Positions 1-5,729 of a stretch of 5,774 nt of DNA are shown here, piece after piece. The stretch comes from JAVBPB01 sp031549965 (GTDB lineage: Bacteria > Bacillota > Clostridia > Lachnospirales > Lachnospiraceae): the NCBI GenBank assembly GCA_031549965.1, contig JAVBPB010000129.1, positions 1 through 5,774 on the forward strand, read 5' to 3'. The position numbers and the translations under genes are program-made. The notes beneath the pieces are model-generated. The model worked only from the letters and a program-made list of their open reading frames with translations. It was not told the origin of the DNA and ran no database searches. Position 1 is the stretch's first letter. Every line of letters begins with the position of its first letter.

Positions 1-1
1 A

Positions 2-43
2 CTTGGAAACAATCAAAACTACATAAGACGTCCGCGTGTGTGA
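2..43 (+). CDS. Possible C-terminal tail of a transposase (partial, left copy)
   Basis: The frame starting at base 2 reads LGNNQNYIRRPRV and stops at TGA 41-43. A short basic tail ending about 90 bases before the element's edge, followed by a hairpin with a T run on the same strand, is what the end of a transposase gene would look like. The T run follows the hairpin only when read inward, which supports this orientation. Only 13 codons are visible, no family motif can be recognised, and other frames are also open over this short stretch (frame 1 stays open to about base 105). Confidence 0.35.
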   Translation, partial: LGNNQNYIRRPRV

Positions 44-54
44 CTTGGTTCAAA

Positions 55-130
55 AGAAAAGTACTAAATCAGGGGCTTAAAGTTCTTCTAAGACCCCTGA
101 TTTTTTGAGCCCCTGACTTAGAACTTTTCT
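55..130. repeat. Imperfect 23-base inverted repeat enclosing the terminator (left copy)
   Basis: Bases 55-77 and 108-130 are reverse complements with 21 of 23 positions matching. They enclose the terminator stem. AATCAGGGG can pair either with 94-102 (terminator) or, as part of the longer arm, with the segment starting at 108. The two folds exclude each other. The long palindrome ends exactly where the repeat approaches the broken protease gene. It is mirrored at 5643-5718 in the right copy. Confidence 0.8.
66..106 (+). terminator. Rho-independent terminator of the left insertion sequence
   Basis: AATCAGGGG (67-75) pairs with CCCCTGATT (94-102), extended by A66/T103 to 10 uninterrupted pairs. 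A further CTTA/TAAG pairing (76-79 with 89-92) lies across a bulged A93, and the loop is about 9 bases. A run of six T (101-106) follows. It would stop transcription leaving the insertion sequence toward the operon, so the operon is unlikely to be driven from the element. Confidence 0.7.
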
Positions 131-131
131 A

Positions 132-407
132 ATTTATTCTATATACTTTATGTTGTGTCATTTTACCTTGTTATGGGGCGCAAAATTTAGTTTTAAAGAT
201 ATAGTTACGCAAATTTCTATTGGTTTTCTTAATGGAATTATCTTTTTATTTTGTGACTCTGTTATTCCATGCATTGTTTTACATTTGCTTCTAAATACTC
301 CCAATATAGTATATGAGATTAAATGCTACAACCGGCATTTTAAAAATAAAAAATACTATGATGAGTTGTTGAAAAATAGTGAAGAAGAGTTTGATTTTGA
401 CTTTTAA
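132..407 (+). pseudogene. CPBP-family (CAAX/Abi) intramembrane protease, 3' fragment cut by the insertion sequence
   Basis: The frame is open from the repeat edge to TAA 405-407, about 91 codons. It keeps two of the three hallmark motifs of CPBP intramembrane glutamic proteases: the FxxxH motif (Phe at 147-149, His at 159-161, read FMLCH) and the late HxxxN motif (His at 282-284, Asn at 294-296, in IVLHLLLNT), set in hydrophobic membrane segments. The first motif (EExxxR), which holds the catalytic glutamates, and the N-terminal membrane helices are missing because the insertion sequence lies there. The ATG at 150 falls inside the FxxxH motif and has no ribosome binding site, so it is not a true start. 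The C-terminal tail is charged and ends in acidic residues. Proteases of this family process lipidated or secreted peptides and occur in bacteriocin clusters as maturation or immunity proteins. Its place just upstream of the exporter suggests it belonged to this cluster, but the fragment should be inactive. Confidence 0.7.
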
Positions 408-417
408 ATATTATACT
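391..417 (+). promoter_or_regulatory. Weak candidate promoter before the ABC transporter operon
   Basis: TTGATT (391-396) and TATACT (412-417) resemble -35 and -10 boxes but are 15 bases apart, shorter than ideal. The perfect 10-base palindrome TACTATAGTA (414-423) overlaps the -10 box and could be an operator or chance in AT-rich DNA. Because the insertion sequence ends in a terminator upstream, the operon would need an internal promoter such as this one to be expressed now. Confidence 0.25.
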
Positions 418-440
418 ATAGTAAAAACACTACAACTTAT

Positions 441-447
441 AAAGGGG
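441..447 (+). promoter_or_regulatory. Ribosome binding site that sets the ATPase start
   Basis: AAAGGGG lies 6 bases before ATG 454. The in-frame ATG at 379 lies inside the end of the protease fragment, has no comparable site, and would add a 25-residue tail unlike the family. I therefore place the start at 454. Confidence 0.7.
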
Positions 448-453
448 AAAATT

Positions 454-1245
454 ATGAAAAATGTAATTGAAGTCACAGACCTAAAAAGAGACTACGTAGT
501 AACAAAGGGATGGGTCAAGCAAAAAAAACAAATCGTACATGCCCTAAAAGGAATCTCATTTAACGTTGGTCAAGGTGAAATTTTCGGAATCTTAGGTCAA
601 AATGGTGCAGGAAAAACAACTACAATTAAAGTAATGATAACATTGTTATCACCATCCGCAGGAAAATGTACCATACTGGGTTATGATTCAATGACTCAAG
701 AAAAAGAAATTCGGAAACATATTAACTTTATCTTTGGAGGTGAACTGGGAGTATACAGAAGGTTGTCGGCGCGAGATAACTTAAAGTACTTTGCAAACCT
801 ATACGGTTTAGATGCAAAAACGGCGGAGAAGAAAATCGAAGAAGTCTTAGAATTAGTAAGTCTTAAAGAAAAAGCTGATTTTTTGGTAGAAACTTACTCA
901 AAAGGTATGATTCAACGACTTCAAATTGCGCGTGGGTTAATTAATGATCCAGAAATCGTGTTTATGGATGAGCCAACTATTGGATTGGATCCAATTGGCG
1001 CCAACATGCTACGTGACATAATTAGGAGTTTAAAAGCAATAAATAAGACCGTTATCTTAACAACTCACTATCTAAAAGAAGCTGATGATTTATGTGATCG
1101 AATAGCTATAATTAATGAAGGAAGCATAATTGCACTTGATACTCCTAATAATTTAAAAAAATCAGGATATAGCAGCAATGAAGACGATAATAAAGAAATC
1201 ACTTTAGAAGATGTATATATTCAGTTAGTGGGTGAAACGAGATGA
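454..1245 (+). CDS. ABC transporter ATP-binding protein (ABC-2 exporter type)
   Basis: This 263-residue cytoplasmic ATPase powers a transporter formed with the next two genes. Motifs in order are Walker A GQNGAGKTT (48-56), a signature motif YSKGM (148-152, the usual variant of LSGGQ in this subfamily), Walker B IVFMDEP (168-174) with the catalytic Glu173, D-loop GLDP (177-180) and H-loop His205. The region between Walker A and the signature reads FIFGGELGVYRRLSARDNL (92-110) and lacks the usual Q-loop glutamine; as I recall, similar sequences occur in related ABC-2 exporters. All catalytic residues are present. The C-terminal ~30 residues are polar and rich in Asp/Glu. The gene overlaps the next by ATGA at 1242-1245, which indicates translational coupling. 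Its closest functional analogues are drug, antibiotic or peptide exporters of the DrrA/NatA type. The substrate cannot be read from the sequence; the neighbours suggest the product of the modifying enzymes encoded downstream, for export or self-protection. Confidence 0.93.
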   Translation: MKNVIEVTDLKRDYVVTKGWVKQKKQIVHALKGISFNVGQGEIFGILGQNGAGKTTTIKVMITLLSPSAGKCTILGYDSMTQEKEIRKHINFIFGGELGVYRRLSARDNLKYFANLYGLDAKTAEKKIEEVLELVSLKEKADFLVETYSKGMIQRLQIARGLINDPEIVFMDEPTIGLDPIGANMLRDIIRSLKAINKTVILTTHYLKEADDLCDRIAIINEGSIIALDTPNNLKKSGYSSNEDDNKEITLEDVYIQLVGETR

Positions 1246-2021
1246 AAATGAAAGCTATATTGTCAACAATGAACCTTCAAATCAAACTATCTTATGCAAG
1301 ACCTATGTTTAGATATTGCCTCCTTGTGAGTCCAATTATTAATACAATTCTTCTCTATGAAATGTTTTCAAACACAGGGAAAGCAGATTTTGCATCTTAT
1401 GTAATACTTGGTTCTGGTTTGATGGGTCTATGGAGTAGTATTTGCTTTTCCTCAGCAGGGGATATAAATCGAGATCGAATGAATGGAACATTATCACATA
1501 TTTTTACTACGCCAACCGATTTTGGATTAATAATTTTGGGAAAAGTATTGGGGAATACACTAATATCTTTGGTTTCTATTGTTATTTCTATTATAGTTGC
1601 TAAAGTTTTGTTTAATTTAACTTTAATGGTATCACGCCCCCTAATTTTAGTAATATCCTTATTAGCACTAATCATTTGCTTTATTACAATTTCCATACTC
1701 ATTGCCTATTTACTAACTATATCTCGAAAAACTCAATTATATATGAATTGTATTGAAATTCCTATAATGCTCTTATGTGGGTTTGTTTTTCCTATAGATG
1801 TACTTCCTAGATGGATATTGCCTCTTAGTTCCTTATTATCTCCTACTTGGGCAATTAAGCTTTTAAGAATGAGCGTAGCTGAAACATTGAATTACCAGTT
1901 GTATTTTAGAACATTACTAATCCTTTTTATTATTAATACAGTATACATTTTCATTGCCCATTTGTTTGGCAAAATAATCGAGCGAAATGTAAGAATAAAT
2001 GCTACATTGGAGGTGAGTTAA
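1242..2021 (+). CDS. ABC-2 type transporter permease (first of two)
   Basis: This is a 259-residue membrane protein with about six predicted membrane segments (near 24-41, 52-72, 99-122, 134-160, 168-187 and 222-243). Two ABC-2 hallmarks are visible: the cytoplasmic stretch RDRMNGTLSHIFTTP (77-91), matching the typical 'E...GTLE.L..TP' loop, and FVFPIDVLP (181-189), matching the conserved 'fPi..LP' before the fifth/sixth helix. The start ATG overlaps the ATPase stop codon and is preceded by GGGTGA (1230-1235) 6 bases upstream; a second ATG two codons later is also possible. The length is normal for a stand-alone ABC-2 permease. It most likely pairs with the following permease to form a heterodimeric channel. 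Confidence 0.9.
   Translation: MKMKAILSTMNLQIKLSYARPMFRYCLLVSPIINTILLYEMFSNTGKADFASYVILGSGLMGLWSSICFSSAGDINRDRMNGTLSHIFTTPTDFGLIILGKVLGNTLISLVSIVISIIVAKVLFNLTLMVSRPLILVISLLALIICFITISILIAYLLTISRKTQLYMNCIEIPIMLLCGFVFPIDVLPRWILPLSSLLSPTWAIKLLRMSVAETLNYQLYFRTLLILFIINTVYIFIAHLFGKIIERNVRINATLEVS
2009..2016 (+). promoter_or_regulatory. Ribosome binding site for a GTG start
   Basis: GGAGGTGA, near-perfect, lies 6 bases before GTG 2023-2025 and inside the last codons of the upstream permease. It supports the GTG over any later ATG as the start of the second permease. Confidence 0.8.
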
Positions 2022-2022
2022 A

Positions 2023-2805
2023 GTGCTACGCAAATTTTTTACACAATCATGGTTATGTTTCAAAGGACAGCAATCAGCATTTAGTTTTGAGGAATTTTTA
2101 CTTTTAGATACGACTTACCCTTTTTTGTCACTTGTATTTTACTGTCTGATTGCAAAGTTTAGTTATCAAACTAGTAATCTGACATACTGGGTGATTGGTA
2201 ATTCATTTCTTCTATGTGTTAATTCTTGTATATTCAATGTTGGCAATTCATTTGCCTACGAACGTCGTTTTGGGTGTTTAAAATCAATTATTGTTTCGCC
2301 AAGGAATTTATATTTAATAATAATAGAGAAAGGGTTTTTCCCAAGTATTGTTTCAATAATTACAGTCAGTATTGGAACTATAGCCGGATGTATACTATTC
2401 AAAATTGATTTTAGTGATGTTAATCTGGTAGCCTTTGGCATGACAATTCTTATAGCAATGATATCCGCAACAAGTTTTGGGTTAGTCTTAGCTGTTATTG
2501 GTCTACTTACTGATGGAATTCATTTTGTTTTAAATATATTTTCAGGGTTATTAATACTGTTTAGTGGTGCAAATTTTCCGATTTCTCAGCTACCGTTTTT
2601 GGCGCAACAAGTTTCAAAAATATTACCACTTTCCCGAAGTATAGAGGCGGCTAATTTGATTTTTAATTTAAAAATAACTAATTATGTATGGGGGCTTTTA
2701 GCTCAAGAATTAATATTAGGAATAATTTATTCAATAATTGCTTTTTTCCTTTTAGAAAAAATAGAAAAAATTGCAATTAAGAAAGCGGTTTTAGAAATTT
2801 TTTAA
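2023..2805 (+). CDS. ABC-2 type transporter permease (second of two), GTG start
   Basis: This is a 260-residue membrane protein with about six predicted membrane segments (near 30-47, 56-76, 105-126, 136-161, 167-184 and 225-244). It has the same overall plan as its neighbour: a cytoplasmic stretch YERRFGCLKSIIVSP (79-93) in place of the GTL..L..TP loop, and FSGANFPISQLP (180-191) in place of the 'fPi..LP' motif. The sequence is otherwise clearly diverged from the first permease, which suggests a heterodimer rather than a recent duplication. The gene begins with GTG one base after the upstream stop, and the C-terminus is a short Lys-rich cytoplasmic tail. Together with the two preceding genes it makes a complete exporter. 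Confidence 0.9.
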   Translation: MLRKFFTQSWLCFKGQQSAFSFEEFLLLDTTYPFLSLVFYCLIAKFSYQTSNLTYWVIGNSFLLCVNSCIFNVGNSFAYERRFGCLKSIIVSPRNLYLIIIEKGFFPSIVSIITVSIGTIAGCILFKIDFSDVNLVAFGMTILIAMISATSFGLVLAVIGLLTDGIHFVLNIFSGLLILFSGANFPISQLPFLAQQVSKILPLSRSIEAANLIFNLKITNYVWGLLAQELILGIIYSIIAFFLLEKIEKIAIKKAVLEIF

Positions 2806-2822
2806 TTTTTGGGGAGGTTATT

Positions 2823-3098
2823 ATGTTTAATAATATGAATCAATTTACTAGAAAGGAATCTGTAAGAATAAGAAAATATGAGGAAGCTTTTTACTTTATT
2901 GACATCGATAAATGTTATCAAGCTAACGAACTTGGTGCAATCATCTTTAAGAATATAGGTACCGATTTATCGTTTTCCGAGCTTTGCAACAAAATATGCC
3001 AAAAATATAATATTAGTGATACCAGTCAGGTTGAAGATGATACAAAAAAATATATACAGTTCTTACTAGATGAAAAAATAATAATAAAATGTGGTTAA
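2823..3098 (+). CDS. PqqD-like protein (RiPP recognition element, RRE)
   Basis: This 91-residue cytoplasmic protein has the PqqD fold pattern: an N-terminal beta-hairpin region (about 13-30), then the winged-helix part ANELGAIIFKNI (34-45, equivalent to 'LN..a..iw.l'), a helix FSELCNKICQKYNI (51-64), and a final helix VEDDTKKYIQFLLDEKIII (70-88). The length is typical for a stand-alone PqqD or lasso B1 protein. Such domains bind the leader of a precursor peptide and hand it to modifying enzymes. The gene has an excellent ribosome binding site (GGGGAGGT, 2811-2818) and is followed at once by a kinase-like gene, the same pairing as in kinase-containing lasso peptide clusters. No precursor peptide gene is visible in this window. 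The family call rests on pattern recognition; the peptide-binding role is inferred from the family. Confidence 0.8.
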   Translation: MFNNMNQFTRKESVRIRKYEEAFYFIDIDKCYQANELGAIIFKNIGTDLSFSELCNKICQKYNISDTSQVEDDTKKYIQFLLDEKIIIKCG

Positions 3099-3121
3099 TT
3101 AAACTACGAAGGAGATAATCA

Positions 3122-4138
3122 ATGAAAAAGTATTTTAAATATGAAAATGTTGTATGGAGTACAGAAGTTGACCACCTTGTGGAAAACAAAGCATTGCAAT
3201 TGCTTTCTGATTATTTTGAAGTTACTAATGAGGTGCAGGAGCTAGATTTTAATGTAACCATAATAACGAAAAACCATGTTAATATTAAAGAAATTCTGTT
3301 ATATGGGAGAGAGATTATCATCCATAATAGCAAAAAAGCTGCAGTTCATGAAAAGGGCTTAATGCTCGACAATGGTCTTACAAGACAAATTTATAATATG
3401 ACAACAAAAAGTGTCTATTCTATCAATTATGTAAATGATACAGTGGTTATTTATAACAAGGATGCTTTAATGCTTTCAAAAGACTATGTCCGAGTTGTGA
3501 GGGACTTAGTTAAACTAAAAGTAGAAGAAAAGAATGCTGCAATTATGCTTCATGCTGCGTCTTTAGTTAAAGGCAACCGAGGAATTTTGTTAATTGGGCC
3601 TAAAGGTAGTGGAAAAACAACGGCATCGTTAAAACTTATATATGAACATGGCTTTAGTGAAGTATCACGTGATCGGTCTTTTATATTTTTAGAAGATGGG
3701 AAGTATAAAATAAAAGGTTGGCCAAATTACTATAATTTAACACTTCGTACTATAAAATCTTTCGAACAAATGAGTCATATGCTCCCAGAAGAATATAAGG
3801 AGTGCGATGTGGATATTCTTGATAATATGAATAAGAAGATACAATGTTTACCAGGAAAAATCGGAATTATAAATAAGGAAAAAGAGTGCGAATTAACAGA
3901 TTTGATTTTCTTAAAAAACGAAAACTTGAAGGAAGTATACAACGAAGAAGATATTTTGGCCTCAAGTTGCTATACGCCTTTTGATTTAAACTATCCAGAT
4001 TGGTATAGTATTTCTCCTGATAAAATCAGTGATTGTAAGTGTTCAATTAATTTTTGCAATAATTTATTAACTTTTGCAAACAGGCAAGTAGTAAGATGGA
4101 CAAATATTGATGAAGCAGTGAGTAAAATTATTACATAA
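3122..4138 (+). CDS. HPr-kinase-like P-loop kinase
   Basis: This is a 338-residue cytoplasmic protein. Residues 1-135 form a mixed N-terminal domain I cannot name. Residues 136-200 carry the core of the HPr kinase/phosphorylase C-terminal domain: LHAA (143-146), GILLIGPKGSGKTT (154-167) with the Walker A lysine at 165, and VSRDRSFIFL (181-190) in the place of the family's conserved acidic motif after the first helix. A following GWP (199-201) is, as I recall, frequent in HPr-kinase-like proteins. The C-terminal third is less conserved and has a cysteine cluster (C305, C307, C312). The protein is not a true HPr kinase: it lacks that N-terminal domain and sits in an exporter/RRE operon. In lasso clusters relatives of this family phosphorylate the precursor's C-terminal serine, so a peptide substrate is a reasonable inference here. 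AAGGAG (3109-3114) supports the start. Confidence 0.75.
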   Translation: MKKYFKYENVVWSTEVDHLVENKALQLLSDYFEVTNEVQELDFNVTIITKNHVNIKEILLYGREIIIHNSKKAAVHEKGLMLDNGLTRQIYNMTTKSVYSINYVNDTVVIYNKDALMLSKDYVRVVRDLVKLKVEEKNAAIMLHAASLVKGNRGILLIGPKGSGKTTASLKLIYEHGFSEVSRDRSFIFLEDGKYKIKGWPNYYNLTLRTIKSFEQMSHMLPEEYKECDVDILDNMNKKIQCLPGKIGIINKEKECELTDLIFLKNENLKEVYNEEDILASSCYTPFDLNYPDWYSISPDKISDCKCSINFCNNLLTFANRQVVRWTNIDEAVSKIIT

Positions 4139-4154
4139 ATGAGGAAGAGATATT

Positions 4155-5198
4155 ATGAATGATATTTTTGATATTTTAAAAAAATATGAGGTTTGTTCAT
4201 GTATAAGAAAATGGAATGAGATAATAGAAGATAACGAACTATCATTGGTTGATGAAAACTTAAATCCAAAGCCTGGAGACATTGTTATTGTTTCAGTTGT
4301 CGATGACAAGTATGGCTATGAATATTTAGAAAATAATTTTGCAAGAAATGTAAGGCTATTTTCAGGAAGTGTTTTTGTAGGTGTATTAGGAAATAGAAAC
4401 TCTGGTACAAATATATTTGGAAAAGTACCCAAAACCCCCATTAAAAAAGGTGATGTAATTGACTTATTATCACAAGGAGGACTAATTGGTGAATGCATTA
4501 GTGTGGATAATAAACAACGTTTTGGAAAAGCAATGCCAGTAAGAGTTGAAGCATTTTTAAAAAATGCTGATGATGTAGCCAATATAATGAAGTATTCAAA
4601 GTCTCACAATGAAATTCAAAATATCACTAAAGAGAGAGGAAAAATTGCTGTATTCTTTGGAACCTCCGCCGAAGTTGGAAAAACTACTTTGTTACGCAAT
4701 TCAATTAGGTGGTTACGCGAGAATAAAAAAGATAAAAACATTATTGCATTTAAAGCTTGTGGAACCGGTCGAATGAAAGACAAAATGAATTATGTTGATG
4801 CTGGAGCAAGTTATTCATTTGATTTTGTAGATTATGGATTTTCCAGTACATATGATCTAGGTGAAAATGAGTTTTATGAGATGATAAAAGATGCAATAAC
4901 ATATGGAACTGAATCAGGTGATTATTTCTTAATTGAAGTTGGTGGTGACTTATTGGAGGCTAATGCTGATTTAGTAGTTAAAATAATTCATACAATTGAT
5001 GCCAAGATATGCTTATGTGTCAACGATGCGATAGGTGCAATTTATGGCCGTAAATTATTAGAAGAAAAGGGAAATATTAATATTATTAGTTTTAAGCAAA
5101 ATATATATTCTTTGAAAGAAAAATTAAAACTTCAAACTGTTTTTGATAGTTCTTATGAAAGCGATATTGATAAACTATGTAACATACTGTTTAATTGA
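4155..5198 (+). CDS. P-loop protein of the dethiobiotin synthetase/DUF1611-like kind, function unknown
   Basis: This is a 347-residue cytoplasmic protein in two parts. The N-terminal ~155 residues (including GDIVIVSVVDD, 41-51, and a Gly-rich GVLGNRNSG, 76-84) form a domain I do not recognise. The C-terminal part is a P-loop NTPase: GTSAEVGKTT (169-178) closely matches the dethiobiotin synthetase-type loop GTDTxxGKT, followed by FKACGTGRMKD (199-209), DAGASYSFDFVDYGFSSTY (215-233) and LIEVGGDLLEANAD (259-272), the last in the place of the acidic-glycine motif of that superfamily. DUF1611 proteins, which likewise join an N-terminal domain to a similar P-loop domain, are the nearest architecture I know. 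Enzymes of this superfamily use ATP to activate a carboxylate or make amide/carbamate bonds, so a ligase or activating role is possible but unproven. It follows the kinase gene by 16 bases with GAGGAAGAG (4141-4149) as its binding site. Confidence 0.6.
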   Translation: MNDIFDILKKYEVCSCIRKWNEIIEDNELSLVDENLNPKPGDIVIVSVVDDKYGYEYLENNFARNVRLFSGSVFVGVLGNRNSGTNIFGKVPKTPIKKGDVIDLLSQGGLIGECISVDNKQRFGKAMPVRVEAFLKNADDVANIMKYSKSHNEIQNITKERGKIAVFFGTSAEVGKTTLLRNSIRWLRENKKDKNIIAFKACGTGRMKDKMNYVDAGASYSFDFVDYGFSSTYDLGENEFYEMIKDAITYGTESGDYFLIEVGGDLLEANADLVVKIIHTIDAKICLCVNDAIGAIYGRKLLEEKGNINIISFKQNIYSLKEKLKLQTVFDSSYESDIDKLCNILFN

Positions 5199-5242
5199 GG
5201 TGCATTATTTTAAAGGATTACAGTTAAAGTGGAGAATAACTT

Positions 5243-5644
5243 ATGATATGTAGTGAAGAACAATACCAAAGTGTAATAAACAAAAAGTTTGATAGCAAGT
5301 TATTTTATTGTGATGATTTCTGTAAATTATTAATTGAAAATTTTTTAAATTTAGCTAGAGGATTAATAATAAATGCAGATTTTCTGGCAAGAGAGCAAAG
5401 TTTAGAAATAGGGAAACCTATAAAGTTTTCATATAAAGAGTTAGAACGATGCCAAGCATTACTTAAAGAAGGTGTTAAGATATTAAATAATTATTCTGAT
5501 GTAAAATCAGGTTGCATAGATCAATATTTTTGGTACGAAAAAAAAATACCTTTGGGAAATGTATTGGCCTTTACCACGTTTAGTTCGCCATACACTTGCC
5601 TTCTTCATAAGATGATTGCATCACTTATATGTGGAATAAATTAG
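5243..5644 (+). pseudogene. Aldehyde dehydrogenase-family gene, 5' fragment cut by the insertion sequence
   Basis: The first ~131 codons match the N-terminal part of aldehyde dehydrogenases: LAREQSLEIGKPI (48-60; the usual form is 'E.GKp...a..E'), a helix with SYKELERC (63-70), and EKKIPLGNVLAFTTFSSP (99-116), equivalent to 'eP.Gvv..i.pfn.P', then HKMIASLICG (122-131), equivalent to 'hK..pAL..GN'. The frame breaks right after the glycine where GN and the rest of the NAD-binding domain should follow. Residues 132-133 and the TAG come from the repeat. A full enzyme is about 450-500 residues; the catalytic cysteine and glutamate are missing, so the product as shown is inactive. The start is supported by GTGGAG (5229-5234). 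The gap of 44 bases from the previous gene is the longest inside the operon, and I see no hairpin in it. A member of the broader family, such as an acyl-CoA or acyl-phosphate reductase, cannot be excluded from this half. Confidence 0.75.
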
Positions 5645-5718
5645 AAAAGTTCTAAGTCAGGGGCTCAAAAAATCAGGGGTCTTAGAAGAACTTTAAGCCC
5701 CTGATTTAGTACTTTTCT
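5643..5718. repeat. Imperfect 23-base inverted repeat enclosing the terminator (right copy)
   Basis: This is the mirror image of the palindrome at 55-130, with arms 5643-5665 and 5696-5718 and the same two mismatches. The inner arm contributes the TAG that ends the aldehyde dehydrogenase reading frame. Confidence 0.8.
5667..5707 (-). terminator. Rho-independent terminator of the right insertion sequence
   Basis: This is the mirror copy of the left hairpin: 5698-5707 pairs with 5670-5679, and on the - strand a run of six T follows (complement of 5667-5672). On the + strand the same stem is followed only by TAGTACTTTTC, a weaker T tract further away. It may still partly stop transcription coming out of the broken aldehyde dehydrogenase gene. 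Confidence 0.65.
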
Positions 5719-5729
5719 TTTGAACCAAG

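Larger units (their letters stand above)
1..139 (+). mobile_element. Left copy of inverted repeat; inward-facing end of an insertion sequence (partial)
   Basis: Bases 1-139 match the reverse complement of 5634-5772 without a mismatch; base i pairs with base 5773-i. Identity breaks down at base 140. From the outside inward the copy holds a short reading frame ending in TGA at 41-43, a terminator-like hairpin with a T run (66-106), and a second imperfect inverted repeat whose outer arm ends at base 130. This is the usual order at the 3' end of a transposase gene and the edge of an insertion sequence. The exact edge lies between 130 and 139. The rest of the element is outside the window and I cannot assign it to an IS family. 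Being the edge of a multicopy element is an inference from the perfect duplication and from the broken genes beside both copies. Confidence 0.75.

Noticed and set aside
379..453. Longer start for the ABC ATPase at ATG 379, adding 25 residues
   Set aside because: It overlaps the end of the protease frame, has no ribosome binding site, and the added residues do not resemble the family; ATG 454 follows AAAGGGG at 6 bases.
1397..1702. Open frame on the - strand inside the first permease
   Set aside because: It lies wholly within a well-supported membrane protein gene and has no recognisable motif; it is a shadow of AT-rich coding sequence.
2226..2441. Short frames on both strands inside the second permease
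   Set aside because: They overlap a convincing ABC-2 permease and have no domain.
3122..4138. Genuine HPr kinase/phosphorylase (hprK)
   Set aside because: The P-loop region is similar, but the N-terminal domain differs, the canonical downstream motifs are not evident, and the operon context is an exporter with an RRE protein.
4067..4582. Two - strand frames (4067-4309 and 4316-4582) over the kinase and P-loop genes
   Set aside because: They are antisense to genes with clear nucleotide-binding motifs; no promoter or protein pattern supports them.
5199..5242. Short precursor peptide or terminator between the P-loop gene and the aldehyde dehydrogenase gene
   Set aside because: The 44-base gap is too short for a precursor gene and shows no stem; it only holds the next ribosome binding site.
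2823..5644. A lasso peptide biosynthetic cluster
   Set aside because: RRE and kinase are compatible, but no asparagine-synthetase-like cyclase, no B2 protease and no precursor peptide are visible; the other genes do not fit.
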